Below, piece after piece: positions 18,015-26,826 of a stretch of 64,000 bases of DNA. The number at the start of each line of letters is the position of its first letter. Within the stretch, counting starts at the first letter, position 1. The stretch is from positions 2,356,001 through 2,420,000 of the forward strand of contig OZ245039.1 in NCBI GenBank assembly GCA_965224095.1, given 5' to 3'. The notes below the pieces were generated by a model. The model saw only the letters and a list, made by a program, of their open reading frames with translations, was not told the DNA's origin and did no database searches. The DNA comes from JBPEWY01 sp965224095. Lineage in GTDB: Bacteria; Bacteroidota; Bacteroidia; Flavobacteriales; Flavobacteriaceae. The translations under genes and the position numbers were made by a program.

Positions 18015-19493
18015 GTGTTTAAAAAGCTTTCTTTACGCTCCCGTATTTTTTTCACAATGATTGTTCTGGTGGTTATAGCTTCGGTGTTAATAGCTGCAAC
18101 TACAATATATCAATACCGGGAACAGTCAAAAGATTATCACGAAAGAAGATTGGAAAGAAAGGAAGGGCAGGTAAAATCAAGTATTGCCTATATTTTACAG
18201 CGAACTACCTGGGAAGTAAAAACAGCAAACCTGCAGTATATATTCAAAGATGCTATTTACGAGATAGCAGATGTTCAGAATGTTAATTTCAATATCTACG
18301 ACTTACAGGGGACCCTTATTAAAAGCTCGAAACCAAAATTTGAAAATGACTCTATTTCACGTTGCCTCGATGCGGTAGTTTTAAACGCGCTCTCCAACAG
18401 CCCTGATAAGCGATATGTAGAGCGGAAAATTGCTGCCGGAGATCGTTTTCAGGCTTCCTATACGTATATAACCGACACAAAATTCAAACCCATTGGGATA
18501 CTTAACCTCCCCTATTTTGAAGACGACTCATTTAATAGCATGGAACTCCGGGAATTTCTTATAAAATTAGGGGTCGTATATCTGCTAATGTTGGGGATAG
18601 CCATAGTTTTTTCGTATTTCATATCAAAATACATCACCCGATCATTAAAAACCATTTCAGATAAACTGGACCGGACGCGATTGAGTGAGCGAAACGAAAA
18701 AATTATTCTGAAAGATCCCAGTATAGAAATAGCTGCATTGGTAGATGCGTATAATGGGATGGTAGATGAATTGGAAGAAAGCGCCGTAAAACTGGCCAGA
18801 AGCGAACGGGAGCAAGCCTGGAGAGAAATGGCAAAACAGGTGGCTCATGAAATAAAAAATCCGCTTACTCCTATGCGCCTGAGTGTTCAGAGCTTTGAGC
18901 GTAAGTTTGATCCTGCAGACCCCGACGTTAAGAGTAAAGTTGCTGAATATTCCAAAACTTTAATACAACAAATAGATACTATGAGCAGTATCGCATCGGC
19001 ATTTTCCAACTTTGCTAAAATGCCTGCACAACAAAATGAAACCCTCAATGTGGTGGAAATAGTTAAACTGGCACTGGATATTTTTAATGAAAACTACATA
19101 CGGTTTATTGCCGATGAAGAAGAAATTATTGCCAAATTAGACAGAACCCAACTCATCAGGGTTGTAAACAACCTTGTAAAAAATGCAATCCAGGCTATTC
19201 CTGAAGATCGGGATCCCAGGGTTTTGGTAACGGTAGTTTCGGAAGGGGAGCAGGTAAAAATTATGATTGCAGATAATGGAATTGGGATTAAAGACGATTT
19301 TAGAGATAAAATTTTCGAACCGAAATTCACAACCAAATCCAGCGGAATGGGATTGGGGCTTGGAATGGTTAAAAATATTGTGGAAACTTATAAAGGAAGT
19401 ATTAATTTTACATCCCAACCGGGAAAAGGAACGGTTTTTACCATTACTTTTCCGAAAGAAACAAGACTTAAAACACATGGGAAAAAGATATAA
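18015..19493 (+). CDS. Orphan two-component sensor histidine kinase (NtrY-like)
   Basis: The 492-residue membrane kinase has a first hydrophobic segment (about 11-31), an extracytoplasmic sensor region (32-187), a second segment (about 188-209) and HAMP (about 210-262). HisKA has the phospho-acceptor His in QVAHEIKNPLTPMRLS near residue 278, and HATPase_c follows with an N box NLVKNAIQAIP, ADNGIGI and GMGLGLGMVKNIVE. The HEIKNPLTP motif is typical of NtrY-like kinases. The start is GTG at 18015, since an in-frame stop lies just upstream and no nearby ATG fits. No response regulator is adjacent. Confidence 0.9.
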   Translation: MFKKLSLRSRIFFTMIVLVVIASVLIAATTIYQYREQSKDYHERRLERKEGQVKSSIAYILQRTTWEVKTANLQYIFKDAIYEIADVQNVNFNIYDLQGTLIKSSKPKFENDSISRCLDAVVLNALSNSPDKRYVERKIAAGDRFQASYTYITDTKFKPIGILNLPYFEDDSFNSMELREFLIKLGVVYLLMLGIAIVFSYFISKYITRSLKTISDKLDRTRLSERNEKIILKDPSIEIAALVDAYNGMVDELEESAVKLARSEREQAWREMAKQVAHEIKNPLTPMRLSVQSFERKFDPADPDVKSKVAEYSKTLIQQIDTMSSIASAFSNFAKMPAQQNETLNVVEIVKLALDIFNENYIRFIADEEEIIAKLDRTQLIRVVNNLVKNAIQAIPEDRDPRVLVTVVSEGEQVKIMIADNGIGIKDDFRDKIFEPKFTTKSSGMGLGLGMVKNIVETYKGSINFTSQPGKGTVFTITFPKETRLKTHGKKI

Positions 19494-19577
19494 GACGGGA
19501 TCTCGAATAGATGCCTAAGGCGTGTAAATGTTGTTGGATAAAAGCACCGACTTATGTCTCTTTTCTACCAAGCAAAA

Positions 19578-20363
19578 ATGAATCAGATGAAAAACGAGAA
19601 TTTGTTAGTGGATATTAACGGAGGGATTGCCGTGGTTACCATTAACCGACCAAAGAAATTAAATGCACTGAACAAAGCTACCATTAAAGAACTTCACCGT
19701 ACACTTTCCGCTCTGAATGATCAAAGGAACGTGAATTGTATTATCATTACCGGAAGCGGGGAAAAAGCTTTTGTTGCCGGGGCGGATATTTCGGAATTTG
19801 CTCATTTTTCAGTAAAAGAAGGAAGCAAATTAGCCTCTCAAGGGCAGGAGCTTCTGTTTGATTTTGTAGAAAACCTATCAACGCCGGTCATTGCTGCTGT
19901 GAATGGCTTTGCGTTAGGAGGGGGTTTGGAACTTGCCATGAGTTGCCATTTTAGAATTGCCAGCGACAATGCCCGCATGGGGCTCCCGGAAGTTTCATTG
20001 GGAGTGATTCCGGGTTATGGCGGTACTCAGAGACTACCACAACTCATTGGAAAAGGAAGAGCTATGGAGCTTGTAATGACTGCAGGAATGATTAACGCTG
20101 AAAAAGCATTAAACTATGGTTTGGTGAACCACGTAGTATCTCAGGAAGCACTCATTCCAACCTGTATGAAAATAGCTGAAAAGATCAGGAACAACTCGCC
20201 TGTTGCTATATCTAAAGCCATTGAGGCAATTAATGCAGGTTACTACTCAAAAGGATATAAAACGGAAATTCAGGCTTTCGGAGAATGTTTTGGCACGGAT
20301 GATTTTAAAGAAGGCACTTCTGCTTTTTTGGAAAAGCGCAAGGCCAATTTCCCTGGAAAATAA
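19578..20363 (+). CDS. Enoyl-CoA hydratase/isomerase family protein
   Basis: The roughly 261-residue crotonase-family enzyme hydrates 2-enoyl-CoA in fatty- or amino-acid breakdown. Both catalytic Glu positions are present: GGGLELAMSCHFRIA and LPEVSLGVIPGYGGTQRL. The oxyanion-hole segments are AFVAGADISEF and AVNGFALGGG. I start at the ATG at 19578 (MNQMKNENLL); the ATG at 19587 is also possible and the one at 19554 adds unrelated residues. There is no neighbouring beta-oxidation gene. Confidence 0.9.
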   Translation: MNQMKNENLLVDINGGIAVVTINRPKKLNALNKATIKELHRTLSALNDQRNVNCIIITGSGEKAFVAGADISEFAHFSVKEGSKLASQGQELLFDFVENLSTPVIAAVNGFALGGGLELAMSCHFRIASDNARMGLPEVSLGVIPGYGGTQRLPQLIGKGRAMELVMTAGMINAEKALNYGLVNHVVSQEALIPTCMKIAEKIRNNSPVAISKAIEAINAGYYSKGYKTEIQAFGECFGTDDFKEGTSAFLEKRKANFPGK

Positions 20364-20447
20364 AGAATATTTTCAGGGAAATTACGTTATGACAATGGTG
20401 AATTTGTTCCCCAAAACAAATTCGGTAAAACCTTAACCTGCTTATTT

Positions 20448-21998
20448 ATGAAAAAATGTTTTTTTGTTTTGGCATTTCTGCTGTGCGCTCCTGTGATTTT
20501 TTCTCAAAATGTAAACATCCGCTATGAAAAAAGTGAAATCTTCCGGGATAAGCACAAATATTCCAATATTATTAGTATCGATCAGGATGCAAAAGGCAAT
20601 GTGGTCATTGTACGATCTTATTATGGCGGTGTTATCCTGAAGCTTAAGGGATATCTAATTGAACATTACGATACTAATTTGAATCTGATCAAGGAATACG
20701 ATTATCCTGCAGACCCTTTTAAGAAAGTAATGGGAGTGTTGGTATCGGATAATACGATTCATATCCTGGAAGTATTTTACGACCGGAAAAAGAAAGGATA
20801 CTCATATATTGCTAACAGCAGTTCTCTGGATAAAATTTCTTTTAATAAAAAAGAGTTACTTACCGTAGAAGCCAGGGAGGAAAAGGAGATTAACTTCCTT
20901 GAAAACTTTACCAGTACTTTTCAGGGGGCTTACTACAGTCAGCTGTTATTTGATACCAAAGGTGATAATTTTATAATTACAGTAGACAGCCGACGAAAAA
21001 AACATAAAATGCATAAGGTGTTCTGGTTTGACAAACACCTCAATAAAAAACTTGAATACAACTTCGAAGGGACTTTTACCAATAAAAATTTTGTAGTAGA
21101 AAGCTTTACGGTAGCTCCAAACGGAAAGGAACTGTTTATTTCCGGAAAAGCGCATTTTGTGCGAAAGAAAAGTGATATGGATATTGTAGGGCGGTACCAG
21201 TATGAGCTTTTTAAAATTGATGAGCACGGAAGCACAAAACAGCAATTTGATTCGTCCGATCATCAAATAGCATCTCTTAAACCGGTGTTTGTAAAAGACC
21301 GTTTGCTCGCTGTAGGATTTTATTCAAAGCGCGGACTTAATCGCTATAATGGACTGGAGTTCTTTGAACTGGATAAGAAATCGCTGAATTTTATAAAAAA
21401 GAAGAAAAATCCGTTTTCCCATCAGTTTATGATAGATAAATACGGTTCAGATAAAGACAAGGAAGTAGATAACCTTATTTTCAGAGACCTTCATGTAACC
21501 GAAAAGGGAGAACTTATTTTTAATGCGGAAGAATACTTTTATACCAAGAACTATCAAACCAATTCCAGTGGCTCCGGAATGTGGGTATACAGGCATCATT
21601 ACAACGATATTGTTTGTGCCAAAATGGATAGTGAAGGTACTATGGAATGGGCCCGGAATATCAATAAAAAAGAAGTCACCACAGGAGATGAGGCTTATGT
21701 ATCATATACCTCTTTAACCCATAATAACAGCACATTATTTTTTATTAACTCCGGTGAGCGACCACAGAAAATATCAAAAGAGCGATTACTTTTTAAAGAC
21801 AGTTACACCAGAACTCCTGATGTTTTTGCTGTACAAATAGATAATAATGGCCTTTTGGATTATGCTAAAGTTCTGGAGGAAGTAGATGCTGCTGCGCCCG
21901 TAATGGTTTCCCGGGGAATAGTTGATAAGAGTGGAGAAGCCGTGTACTTTTTAGCCAGGAAAGGGAGTCGTAAACAATTAATCAAGATGTTACTTTAA
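20448..21998 (+). CDS. Secreted protein of unknown function
   Basis: The 516-residue product has a clear signal peptide (MKKCFFVLAFLLCAPVIFSQ, cut near residue 20). The rest is hydrophilic, rich in Lys, Tyr and Phe, with recurring short beta-strand-like stretches such as GNVVIVRSYYGG, GELIFNAEEYFY and GEAVYFLARKGS, which suggests a beta-propeller. No enzyme motif, lipobox or T9SS tail is visible. It stands between the enoyl-CoA hydratase and the radical SAM gene and shows no operon link. Periplasmic or surface location is inferred. Confidence 0.75.
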   Translation: MKKCFFVLAFLLCAPVIFSQNVNIRYEKSEIFRDKHKYSNIISIDQDAKGNVVIVRSYYGGVILKLKGYLIEHYDTNLNLIKEYDYPADPFKKVMGVLVSDNTIHILEVFYDRKKKGYSYIANSSSLDKISFNKKELLTVEAREEKEINFLENFTSTFQGAYYSQLLFDTKGDNFIITVDSRRKKHKMHKVFWFDKHLNKKLEYNFEGTFTNKNFVVESFTVAPNGKELFISGKAHFVRKKSDMDIVGRYQYELFKIDEHGSTKQQFDSSDHQIASLKPVFVKDRLLAVGFYSKRGLNRYNGLEFFELDKKSLNFIKKKKNPFSHQFMIDKYGSDKDKEVDNLIFRDLHVTEKGELIFNAEEYFYTKNYQTNSSGSGMWVYRHHYNDIVCAKMDSEGTMEWARNINKKEVTTGDEAYVSYTSLTHNNSTLFFINSGERPQKISKERLLFKDSYTRTPDVFAVQIDNNGLLDYAKVLEEVDAAAPVMVSRGIVDKSGEAVYFLARKGSRKQLIKMLL

Positions 21999-22032
21999 AA
22001 TTTCCAATATTCTCTAATTATTATTCTTTTTT

Positions 22033-22068
22033 AATGGATTAATTCCATAATTTTGGATTAAATCCATT
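22033..22068. promoter_or_regulatory. Two direct copies of a palindromic GGATTAAwTCC-like element
   Basis: TGGATTAATTCCA (22035-22047) and TGGATTAAATCCA (22054-22066) are near-identical, each nearly palindromic, and spaced 19 bp centre to centre. They end 4 bp before the radical SAM start codon. This looks like a double operator; no regulator can be named. Confidence 0.4.
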
Positions 22069-22071
22069 TAA

Positions 22072-23145
22072 TTGAAAGATAAAAAGTACATTAAAGGGAG
22101 AGGTGCGCAAAGCAATGTGCCGAATCGTTTTTTTGAGACATCTCATGAATTTAGGGAGGATTTTCTGGAATATTGCCGAATAGAAGGCGACTTCCCCCAA
22201 AACACTAAAACCCAGTATATTCCTGTATTCCCTAAAACCATCGTGAATAAAGTGGACAGCCCGGATGTTGGAATGATGTATTCTATGAATCCTTATCAGG
22301 GTTGCGAACACGGATGTATTTACTGCTATGCCCGAAATACACACGAGTACTGGGGTTATAGTGCCGGATTGGACTTTGAACAAAAAATATTGGTAAAAAA
22401 AAATGCCCCCTGGTTACTGGAACAAAAGCTCAGAAGCAAAAAATGGAGAGCCCATCCCATTGTATTATCCGGAAATACGGACTGTTACCAGCCGGCTGAA
22501 CAAAAATTCAGAATAACCCGAGCGTGCCTGGAGGTTTTCCTGAAGTATAAACACCCTGTAGGGATTATAACCAAAAATGCATGGATTCTTCAGGACCTTG
22601 ATATTTTAAAAGAACTGGCCAGAGACCATTTGGTGGGGGTTAATATTTCAGTCACCTCACTATCGGAAGAAACGAGACGTATATTGGAGCCCCGAACCGC
22701 AAGTATAAAAAAACGATTAAAAACCATTCAGATATTATCGGATAATCGAATTCCGGTAAATGCCATGTTGGCTCCTATAATCCCTTCGATAAACAGTCAC
22801 GAGATTTTGAGCCTTGCTAAAGCAGTTTCTGAATACGGAGCCTCATCCATGGCGTTTACTGTGGTAAGACTTAATGGTGCGATAGGGCAAATTTTTACCG
22901 ATTGGATAAAAAAAGCCATGCCTGATAGAGCAGATAAGGTGCTTCATCAAATCCAGGAATGCCACGGCGGAACACTTAACGACAGCAGATTTGGTTTGAG
23001 AAACAGAGGAGAAGGTATACTGGCAAAGCAAATTCATGACATGATGCACCTGGCCAGAAAAAAGTACTTTAAGAATAAAAAAATAACACCGTTGAATACC
23101 TCTTTGCATGAAATGTACAAAGACGGCCAAATGAAACTCTTTTAA
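22072..23145 (+). CDS. PA0069-family radical SAM protein
   Basis: The 357-residue protein has the radical SAM cluster CEHGCIYC (CX3CX2C) near residue 80 and the family start KGRGAQSNVPNRFFE. Related proteins are distant to spore photoproduct lyase (SplB-like), and the reaction of the PA0069 group is not established. It starts with TTG at 22072 because a stop codon directly precedes it and the next ATG lies beyond the conserved N-terminus. It carries an operator-like repeat pair directly upstream. Confidence 0.85.
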   Translation: MKDKKYIKGRGAQSNVPNRFFETSHEFREDFLEYCRIEGDFPQNTKTQYIPVFPKTIVNKVDSPDVGMMYSMNPYQGCEHGCIYCYARNTHEYWGYSAGLDFEQKILVKKNAPWLLEQKLRSKKWRAHPIVLSGNTDCYQPAEQKFRITRACLEVFLKYKHPVGIITKNAWILQDLDILKELARDHLVGVNISVTSLSEETRRILEPRTASIKKRLKTIQILSDNRIPVNAMLAPIIPSINSHEILSLAKAVSEYGASSMAFTVVRLNGAIGQIFTDWIKKAMPDRADKVLHQIQECHGGTLNDSRFGLRNRGEGILAKQIHDMMHLARKKYFKNKKITPLNTSLHEMYKDGQMKLF

Positions 23146-23226
23146 AAAAATTCTGCAAAATGTCCAAAACAAGAAACAATCATCGTCTTATAAGTAAAAT
23201 AGTTAGTAATTTTAAAATAAAAGAGC

Positions 23227-23577
23227 ATGAGCAATTTTTTGTATTTATTCAGAGGTGGAGACGAAGCATTTAATGAACTTTCGCAAGAGGAACGTCAGGC
23301 ACATATGGAAGTTTGGGGAACCTGGATGGCGGGACTTCAGGAAAAAGGACAGTTGGTAGATGGACTTCCGCTTTCGGAAGAGGGAAAAGTGGTTAGGAAC
23401 CGGGGTGAAATTGTAACCAATGGCCCATTTGCTGAAGGAGCTGAAATGGTTGGTGGGTATTTAATAGTAACCGCCGATAGTCTGGATCAGGCCGTTGAAA
23501 TCTCTAGAGGATGCCCCATTTTTGATTATGAGGGAAGTTTTGTAGAAGTTCGGGAAATCCTGACGATGGAAAAATAA
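23227..23577 (+). CDS. YCII/DGPF-domain protein
   Basis: The 116-residue protein belongs to the YCII-related DGPFAETKE family: LYLFRGGD at the start, VTNGPFAEGAEMVGGYLIV in the middle (the DGPF equivalent reads NGPF), and SRGCPIF near the end. Members are small dimeric alpha/beta-barrel-like proteins of unclear function. They are typically encoded beside ECF42-type sigma factors, as here with the next gene 55 bp away. A terminator separates the two. Confidence 0.87.
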   Translation: MSNFLYLFRGGDEAFNELSQEERQAHMEVWGTWMAGLQEKGQLVDGLPLSEEGKVVRNRGEIVTNGPFAEGAEMVGGYLIVTADSLDQAVEISRGCPIFDYEGSFVEVREILTMEK

Positions 23578-23597
23578 TGAATAGATGTTGCAGCGAT

Positions 23598-23625
23598 AAG
23601 CCTGATTCTCATCAGGCTTTTATTT
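23598..23625 (+). terminator. Rho-independent terminator between DGPF gene and sigma gene
   Basis: The stem AAGCCTGAT / ATCAGGCTT with loop TCTC is followed by TTATTTTTG. It lies about 20 bp past the DGPF stop. Its T tail runs into the -7-like box of the sigma gene. Confidence 0.8.
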
Positions 23626-23628
23626 TTG
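23621..23628 (+). promoter_or_regulatory. -7 box (TATTTTTG) 4 nt before the sigma-factor GTG
   Basis: TATTTTTG fits TAnnTTTG and is separated from the GTG by only TATT. If used, the mRNA would start at about the start codon. The box overlaps the T tail of the preceding terminator. No TTTG is seen about 20 bp upstream. Confidence 0.4.
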
Positions 23629-23632
23629 TATT

Positions 23633-24904
23633 GTGAAGCGGATACAAACACATACTGTGGTAGACCACTTGTTTAGAAACGAGTACGGAAAGGTTATTGC
23701 CGTGCTTACCTACAGGTACGGTGGAAATCATTTGGATGCCATAGAAGATGCTACGCAGGAGGCATTTTTAAAAGCGATGAAAGTATGGGGATACAGGCAA
23801 ATACCTGATAAGCCTACGGCATGGTTAATTAAGGTGGCAAATAATAAGCTAATCGATTATTTACGCAAACAGAAGAAAACGCATCTGGCCACAAACGAGG
23901 CGTTTTATGAAGACAATGAGTACCAGAAAGAACCTGAGTTGAATACCATTCTTGAAGATAGTCAGTTAAAAATGATCTTCGCATGTTGCCACCCTTCACT
24001 TTCAACAACCAATCAAGTAATATTAGCCCTAAAACTTATTGGAGGATTTAATAACAAAGAATTGGCAGATGCGCTTTTAAAAAAAGAAGAAACCATTGCT
24101 AAAGCTTTTACCAGAGCAAAAAAGGCGTTGAAAGAAGTGTTACGGAATAGAGAAACCGAAGTTCTAATGGCGTTACAGTCAAGACTATTTGTGGTTTTTA
24201 AAGTGATTTACTTGCTTTTTTCCGAAGGATATTCCGCAAGTTCCGGGAAACAAATTATAAAAAGAGATATTTGCTATGAGGCCATTCGTTTGGCATTATT
24301 ATTAAATAAGAACACTTATGCCAGACATCCTAATCTCAATGCCCTTATTGCTTTAATGTGCTTTCATACTTCGAGGTTTGCTGCCCGGGTTGATGAAAAT
24401 GGAGAATTAATTGATCTGGAACATCAGGATCGGAACCGCTATGATAAGGAGTTGATTTCCATAGGAATGTCTCATTTGGAAAATGCCGGCACCTTAAACA
24501 AAATGCCCTCCAGATATCACCTGGAAGCAGCAGTTTCGTACTTTCACAGTGCTGCGGCTACATTTAAAGAAACGCTTTGGCCGGATATTTTGGAACTCTA
24601 CGATATTCAACTACAAAAATTTTATACTCCCATGGTTGAACTTAACCGTATTGTTGCTTATAAGCAGGTATATGGCACAAAAAAGGCAATGAAAGTTTTG
24701 GAGGCGTTTGAAAAGGGAAGAAATTTTGTGGAAAATTCATTGTATTATGCTATTAAGGCAGATCTTTTTCAGGATAACAAACGAACAAAAGAAGCTGTGA
24801 TATGCTTTTCCAAAGCTGCGGAACTCACAAAAAATGAAGTAGAGAAAAGACATTTTGAAAAAAAAATACAACGGCTTAAAAACGCTTCTCGAACACAATT
24901 TTGA
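23633..24904 (+). CDS. ECF42-type RNA polymerase sigma factor
   Basis: The 423-residue protein has a sigma-70 region 2 (about 10-75, DAIEDATQEAFLKAMKVW), a region 4 (about 115-165) and a long C-terminal part with DUF6596 (about 180-280, including YLLFSEGYSASSG) and a TPR-like end. This architecture, and the preceding DGPF gene, are those of ECF42 sigma factors, which lack a classical anti-sigma factor and may use the C-terminal extension for control. The start is GTG at 23633; the next ATG lies inside region 2. Its 3' end overlaps the convergent GNAT gene by 29 bp. Confidence 0.9.
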   Translation: MKRIQTHTVVDHLFRNEYGKVIAVLTYRYGGNHLDAIEDATQEAFLKAMKVWGYRQIPDKPTAWLIKVANNKLIDYLRKQKKTHLATNEAFYEDNEYQKEPELNTILEDSQLKMIFACCHPSLSTTNQVILALKLIGGFNNKELADALLKKEETIAKAFTRAKKALKEVLRNRETEVLMALQSRLFVVFKVIYLLFSEGYSASSGKQIIKRDICYEAIRLALLLNKNTYARHPNLNALIALMCFHTSRFAARVDENGELIDLEHQDRNRYDKELISIGMSHLENAGTLNKMPSRYHLEAAVSYFHSAAATFKETLWPDILELYDIQLQKFYTPMVELNRIVAYKQVYGTKKAMKVLEAFEKGRNFVENSLYYAIKADLFQDNKRTKEAVICFSKAAELTKNEVEKRHFEKKIQRLKNASRTQF

Positions 24905-25346
24905 TGTCACCCGATGAGGTCTTATAAACCTCGGTAATATCGAAGCCGTTTTTGAGGTTAAAGATCATCATGGGCTTAAAACGATTCATCGATTTTGTTC
25001 GCAATAAGGAATACCCTTGTTTTTTAACCCATGATTCCTGAAGAGAAGCAAGCCTTGAGGCAATTCCAATATTTCGGTGGGTTTTTTTCACGCCACCCAC
25101 CCAACTATAGTAGGTGTGATTATCCAGCTGATATCCAACTTTAAAACCAACGGGTATATCTTCCTGGTAGGCAAGAAGAGCTAAAACACCGGAATGTTTT
25201 TGAATCCGGGATTTAAACATTGCTTCCCGGGCATTACCAAAGAACAGGACGTAGAGCTTCAATAAGTCCTGCATGACACGTTGTTCCGGAATCCCCGAAA
25301 TTTGCACAAACCTGATTTTTGATAATGAAGAATTAACGTTTTCCAT
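24876..25346 (-). CDS. GNAT-family N-acetyltransferase
   Basis: The roughly 156-residue protein has a GNAT fold. The acetyl-CoA binding region is THRNIGIASRLASLQESWV (about 93-111), and MIFNLKNGFD marks the last strand. The substrate is unknown. I prefer the ATG at 25346 (MENVNSS), which overlaps the HD gene stop; an ATG at 25358 is also in frame. It is the last gene of a plsC-HD-GNAT run, and its end overlaps the convergent sigma-factor gene. Confidence 0.82.
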   Translation of the reverse strand: MENVNSSLSKIRFVQISGIPEQRVMQDLLKLYVLFFGNAREAMFKSRIQKHSGVLALLAYQEDIPVGFKVGYQLDNHTYYSWVGGVKKTHRNIGIASRLASLQESWVKKQGYSLLRTKSMNRFKPMMIFNLKNGFDITEVYKTSSGDIKIVFEKRF

Positions 25347-25986
25347 TCCACTCCGCATAAAACTGTTCCAGATACCCCTCCATAAAAATATGCCGTTCCT
25401 GCGCTAATCGTTTGCCGGTATGCGTGTTCATCCGATCTTTTAAGAGCAGCAGTTTTTCATAGAAATGATTAATTGTAGGAGATTGCGAATTCTTATACAT
25501 TTCCTTGCTCATGCTCAGATTAGGTGTTATTGCGGGATCGTAAATCTTTCGGTTTTTATAACCTCCGTAATTAAAACACCGAGCTATACCTATGGCACCG
25601 ATAGCATCTAACCTGTCGGCATCCTGTACCACATCTAATTCTGCCGATCTAAAATCCTGTTTAACATTTCCTCCTTTAAAAGAAATGTTTTTTATAATCT
25701 GTTCCACATGCACAATAACCTGCTCTTTAACGTTTACGGAAATTAAAAATTCCCGGGCTTTTTTGGGGCCAATACTTTCATCACCGTCATGAAACTTACT
25801 GTCTGCAATATCGTGAAGCAAGGCACCCAGCCCAACAATAAGCGGATCCACCCTTTCGCTTTTTGCAATAAGCGCGGCATTGTTAAAAACACGTTGAATA
25901 TGAAACCAGTCATGCCCCCCTTCTGCATGCTTAAGAGTATCCTTAACGAAGTGTATGGTTTTTTCTATGATCTCAGTGTTCGTCAT
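25333..25986 (-). CDS. HD-domain metal-dependent phosphohydrolase
   Basis: The 217-residue protein matches the YedJ-like HD group. HDWFHIQRVFNNA supplies the first His, LLHDIADSKFHDGDE the HD pair, and VVQDADRLDAIGAIGIAR the distal Asp. It is expected to hydrolyse a phosphoester or nucleotide in a metal-dependent way; the substrate is not known. Its ATG overlaps the PlsC stop by 4 bp (ATGA), so the two are translationally coupled. Confidence 0.87.
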   Translation of the reverse strand: MTNTEIIEKTIHFVKDTLKHAEGGHDWFHIQRVFNNAALIAKSERVDPLIVGLGALLHDIADSKFHDGDESIGPKKAREFLISVNVKEQVIVHVEQIIKNISFKGGNVKQDFRSAELDVVQDADRLDAIGAIGIARCFNYGGYKNRKIYDPAITPNLSMSKEMYKNSQSPTINHFYEKLLLLKDRMNTHTGKRLAQERHIFMEGYLEQFYAEWNGKR

Positions 25987-26717
25987 ATTTTTACTGCGTT
26001 GGTTATAGTTTCTTCTATATGCTTAACAATAGACTCTTTTGGAGTTGTATTTACAAGAAAGGGTTCGTGAACTGTAAAGGTAATACACTCAAAAACACCC
26101 ATGGGGAATTTACCGTAACGGAGCGTTTTCCATGAATTATTAATGGTAATTGGAATTACCTGAGCAGAAGGCATATTTTCCAGGAGTGTTTTTAATCCGC
26201 CAGTCTGAAATTTTTTTGGAGCTCCCGTTCTGCTACGAGTACCTTCGGGAAAAATAACGACCGATCTGATATTTTTTTCTGCATAGGCAGCAAGCCTTTG
26301 AATTTCAGCCAAAGCCTGTTCCTTGTTTTTACGATCGATAAGTGCCGATCCGCCATGCCTCAGATTATACGACACACTAGGAATTCCTTTTCCCAGCTCT
26401 TTCTTGCTGATAAATTTGGGGTGATGCTTTCTCATATACCATATAATAGGAGGAATATCGTACATACTCTGGTGATTGGAAACAATAATGGAAGGGCGGT
26501 CAGTTTTAATTTTCCAGGAATTGGAAAACACTACGCTTGTGCCTAAAACCAAAAGGCACTTGGTAAGAAAAAAATTGAGGAGATCCACACTTTTTTTATG
26601 AGCCTGGTACCCAAAGAGATTTAAACAGATCCACTGGATAGGATGAAATATCAGGAGGATAAGCCCGAAGCAGATAAAGTATAAAACGGTAAGTGGATAG
26701 GCGATCAATTTTCTCAT
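25983..26717 (-). CDS. 1-acyl-sn-glycerol-3-phosphate acyltransferase (PlsC-like)
   Basis: The 244-residue membrane-associated enzyme has the acyltransferase motifs VSNHQSMYDIP (HX4D, near residue 82) and VVIFPEGTRSRTGA (near 155), and a hydrophobic N-terminus. It is expected to add the second acyl chain to lysophosphatidic acid; a related lysophospholipid or ornithine-lipid substrate is possible. The ATG at 26717 is 4 nt from a TAnnTTTG box that lies in the T tail of the bacilliredoxin terminator. Confidence 0.88.
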   Translation of the reverse strand: MRKLIAYPLTVLYFICFGLILLIFHPIQWICLNLFGYQAHKKSVDLLNFFLTKCLLVLGTSVVFSNSWKIKTDRPSIIVSNHQSMYDIPPIIWYMRKHHPKFISKKELGKGIPSVSYNLRHGGSALIDRKNKEQALAEIQRLAAYAEKNIRSVVIFPEGTRSRTGAPKKFQTGGLKTLLENMPSAQVIPITINNSWKTLRYGKFPMGVFECITFTVHEPFLVNTTPKESIVKHIEETITNAVKI

Positions 26718-26721
26718 CCTT

Positions 26722-26729
26722 CAAAAATA
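26722..26729 (-). promoter_or_regulatory. -7 box (TATTTTTG) 4 nt before the PlsC ATG
   Basis: On the minus strand TATTTTTG is followed by AAGG and the ATG at 26717. The box lies within the T tract of the preceding terminator. A transcript from it would have almost no leader. Confidence 0.4.
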
Positions 26730-26732
26730 AAA

Positions 26733-26755
26733 AACCTCCGGCAACTCCGGAGGTT
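26733..26755 (-). terminator. Rho-independent terminator after bacilliredoxin gene
   Basis: The perfect 9-bp stem AACCTCCGG / CCGGAGGTT with a 5-base loop is followed on the minus strand by TTTTTATTTTTG. It ends the bacilliredoxin transcript just before plsC. Confidence 0.85.
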
Positions 26756-26826
26756 CTTCCCTTATAATTTTATGTGCTGACCGTGTGTTTTCAATGGTCA
26801 ATAATCCATAAACTTAAATAGGATAA

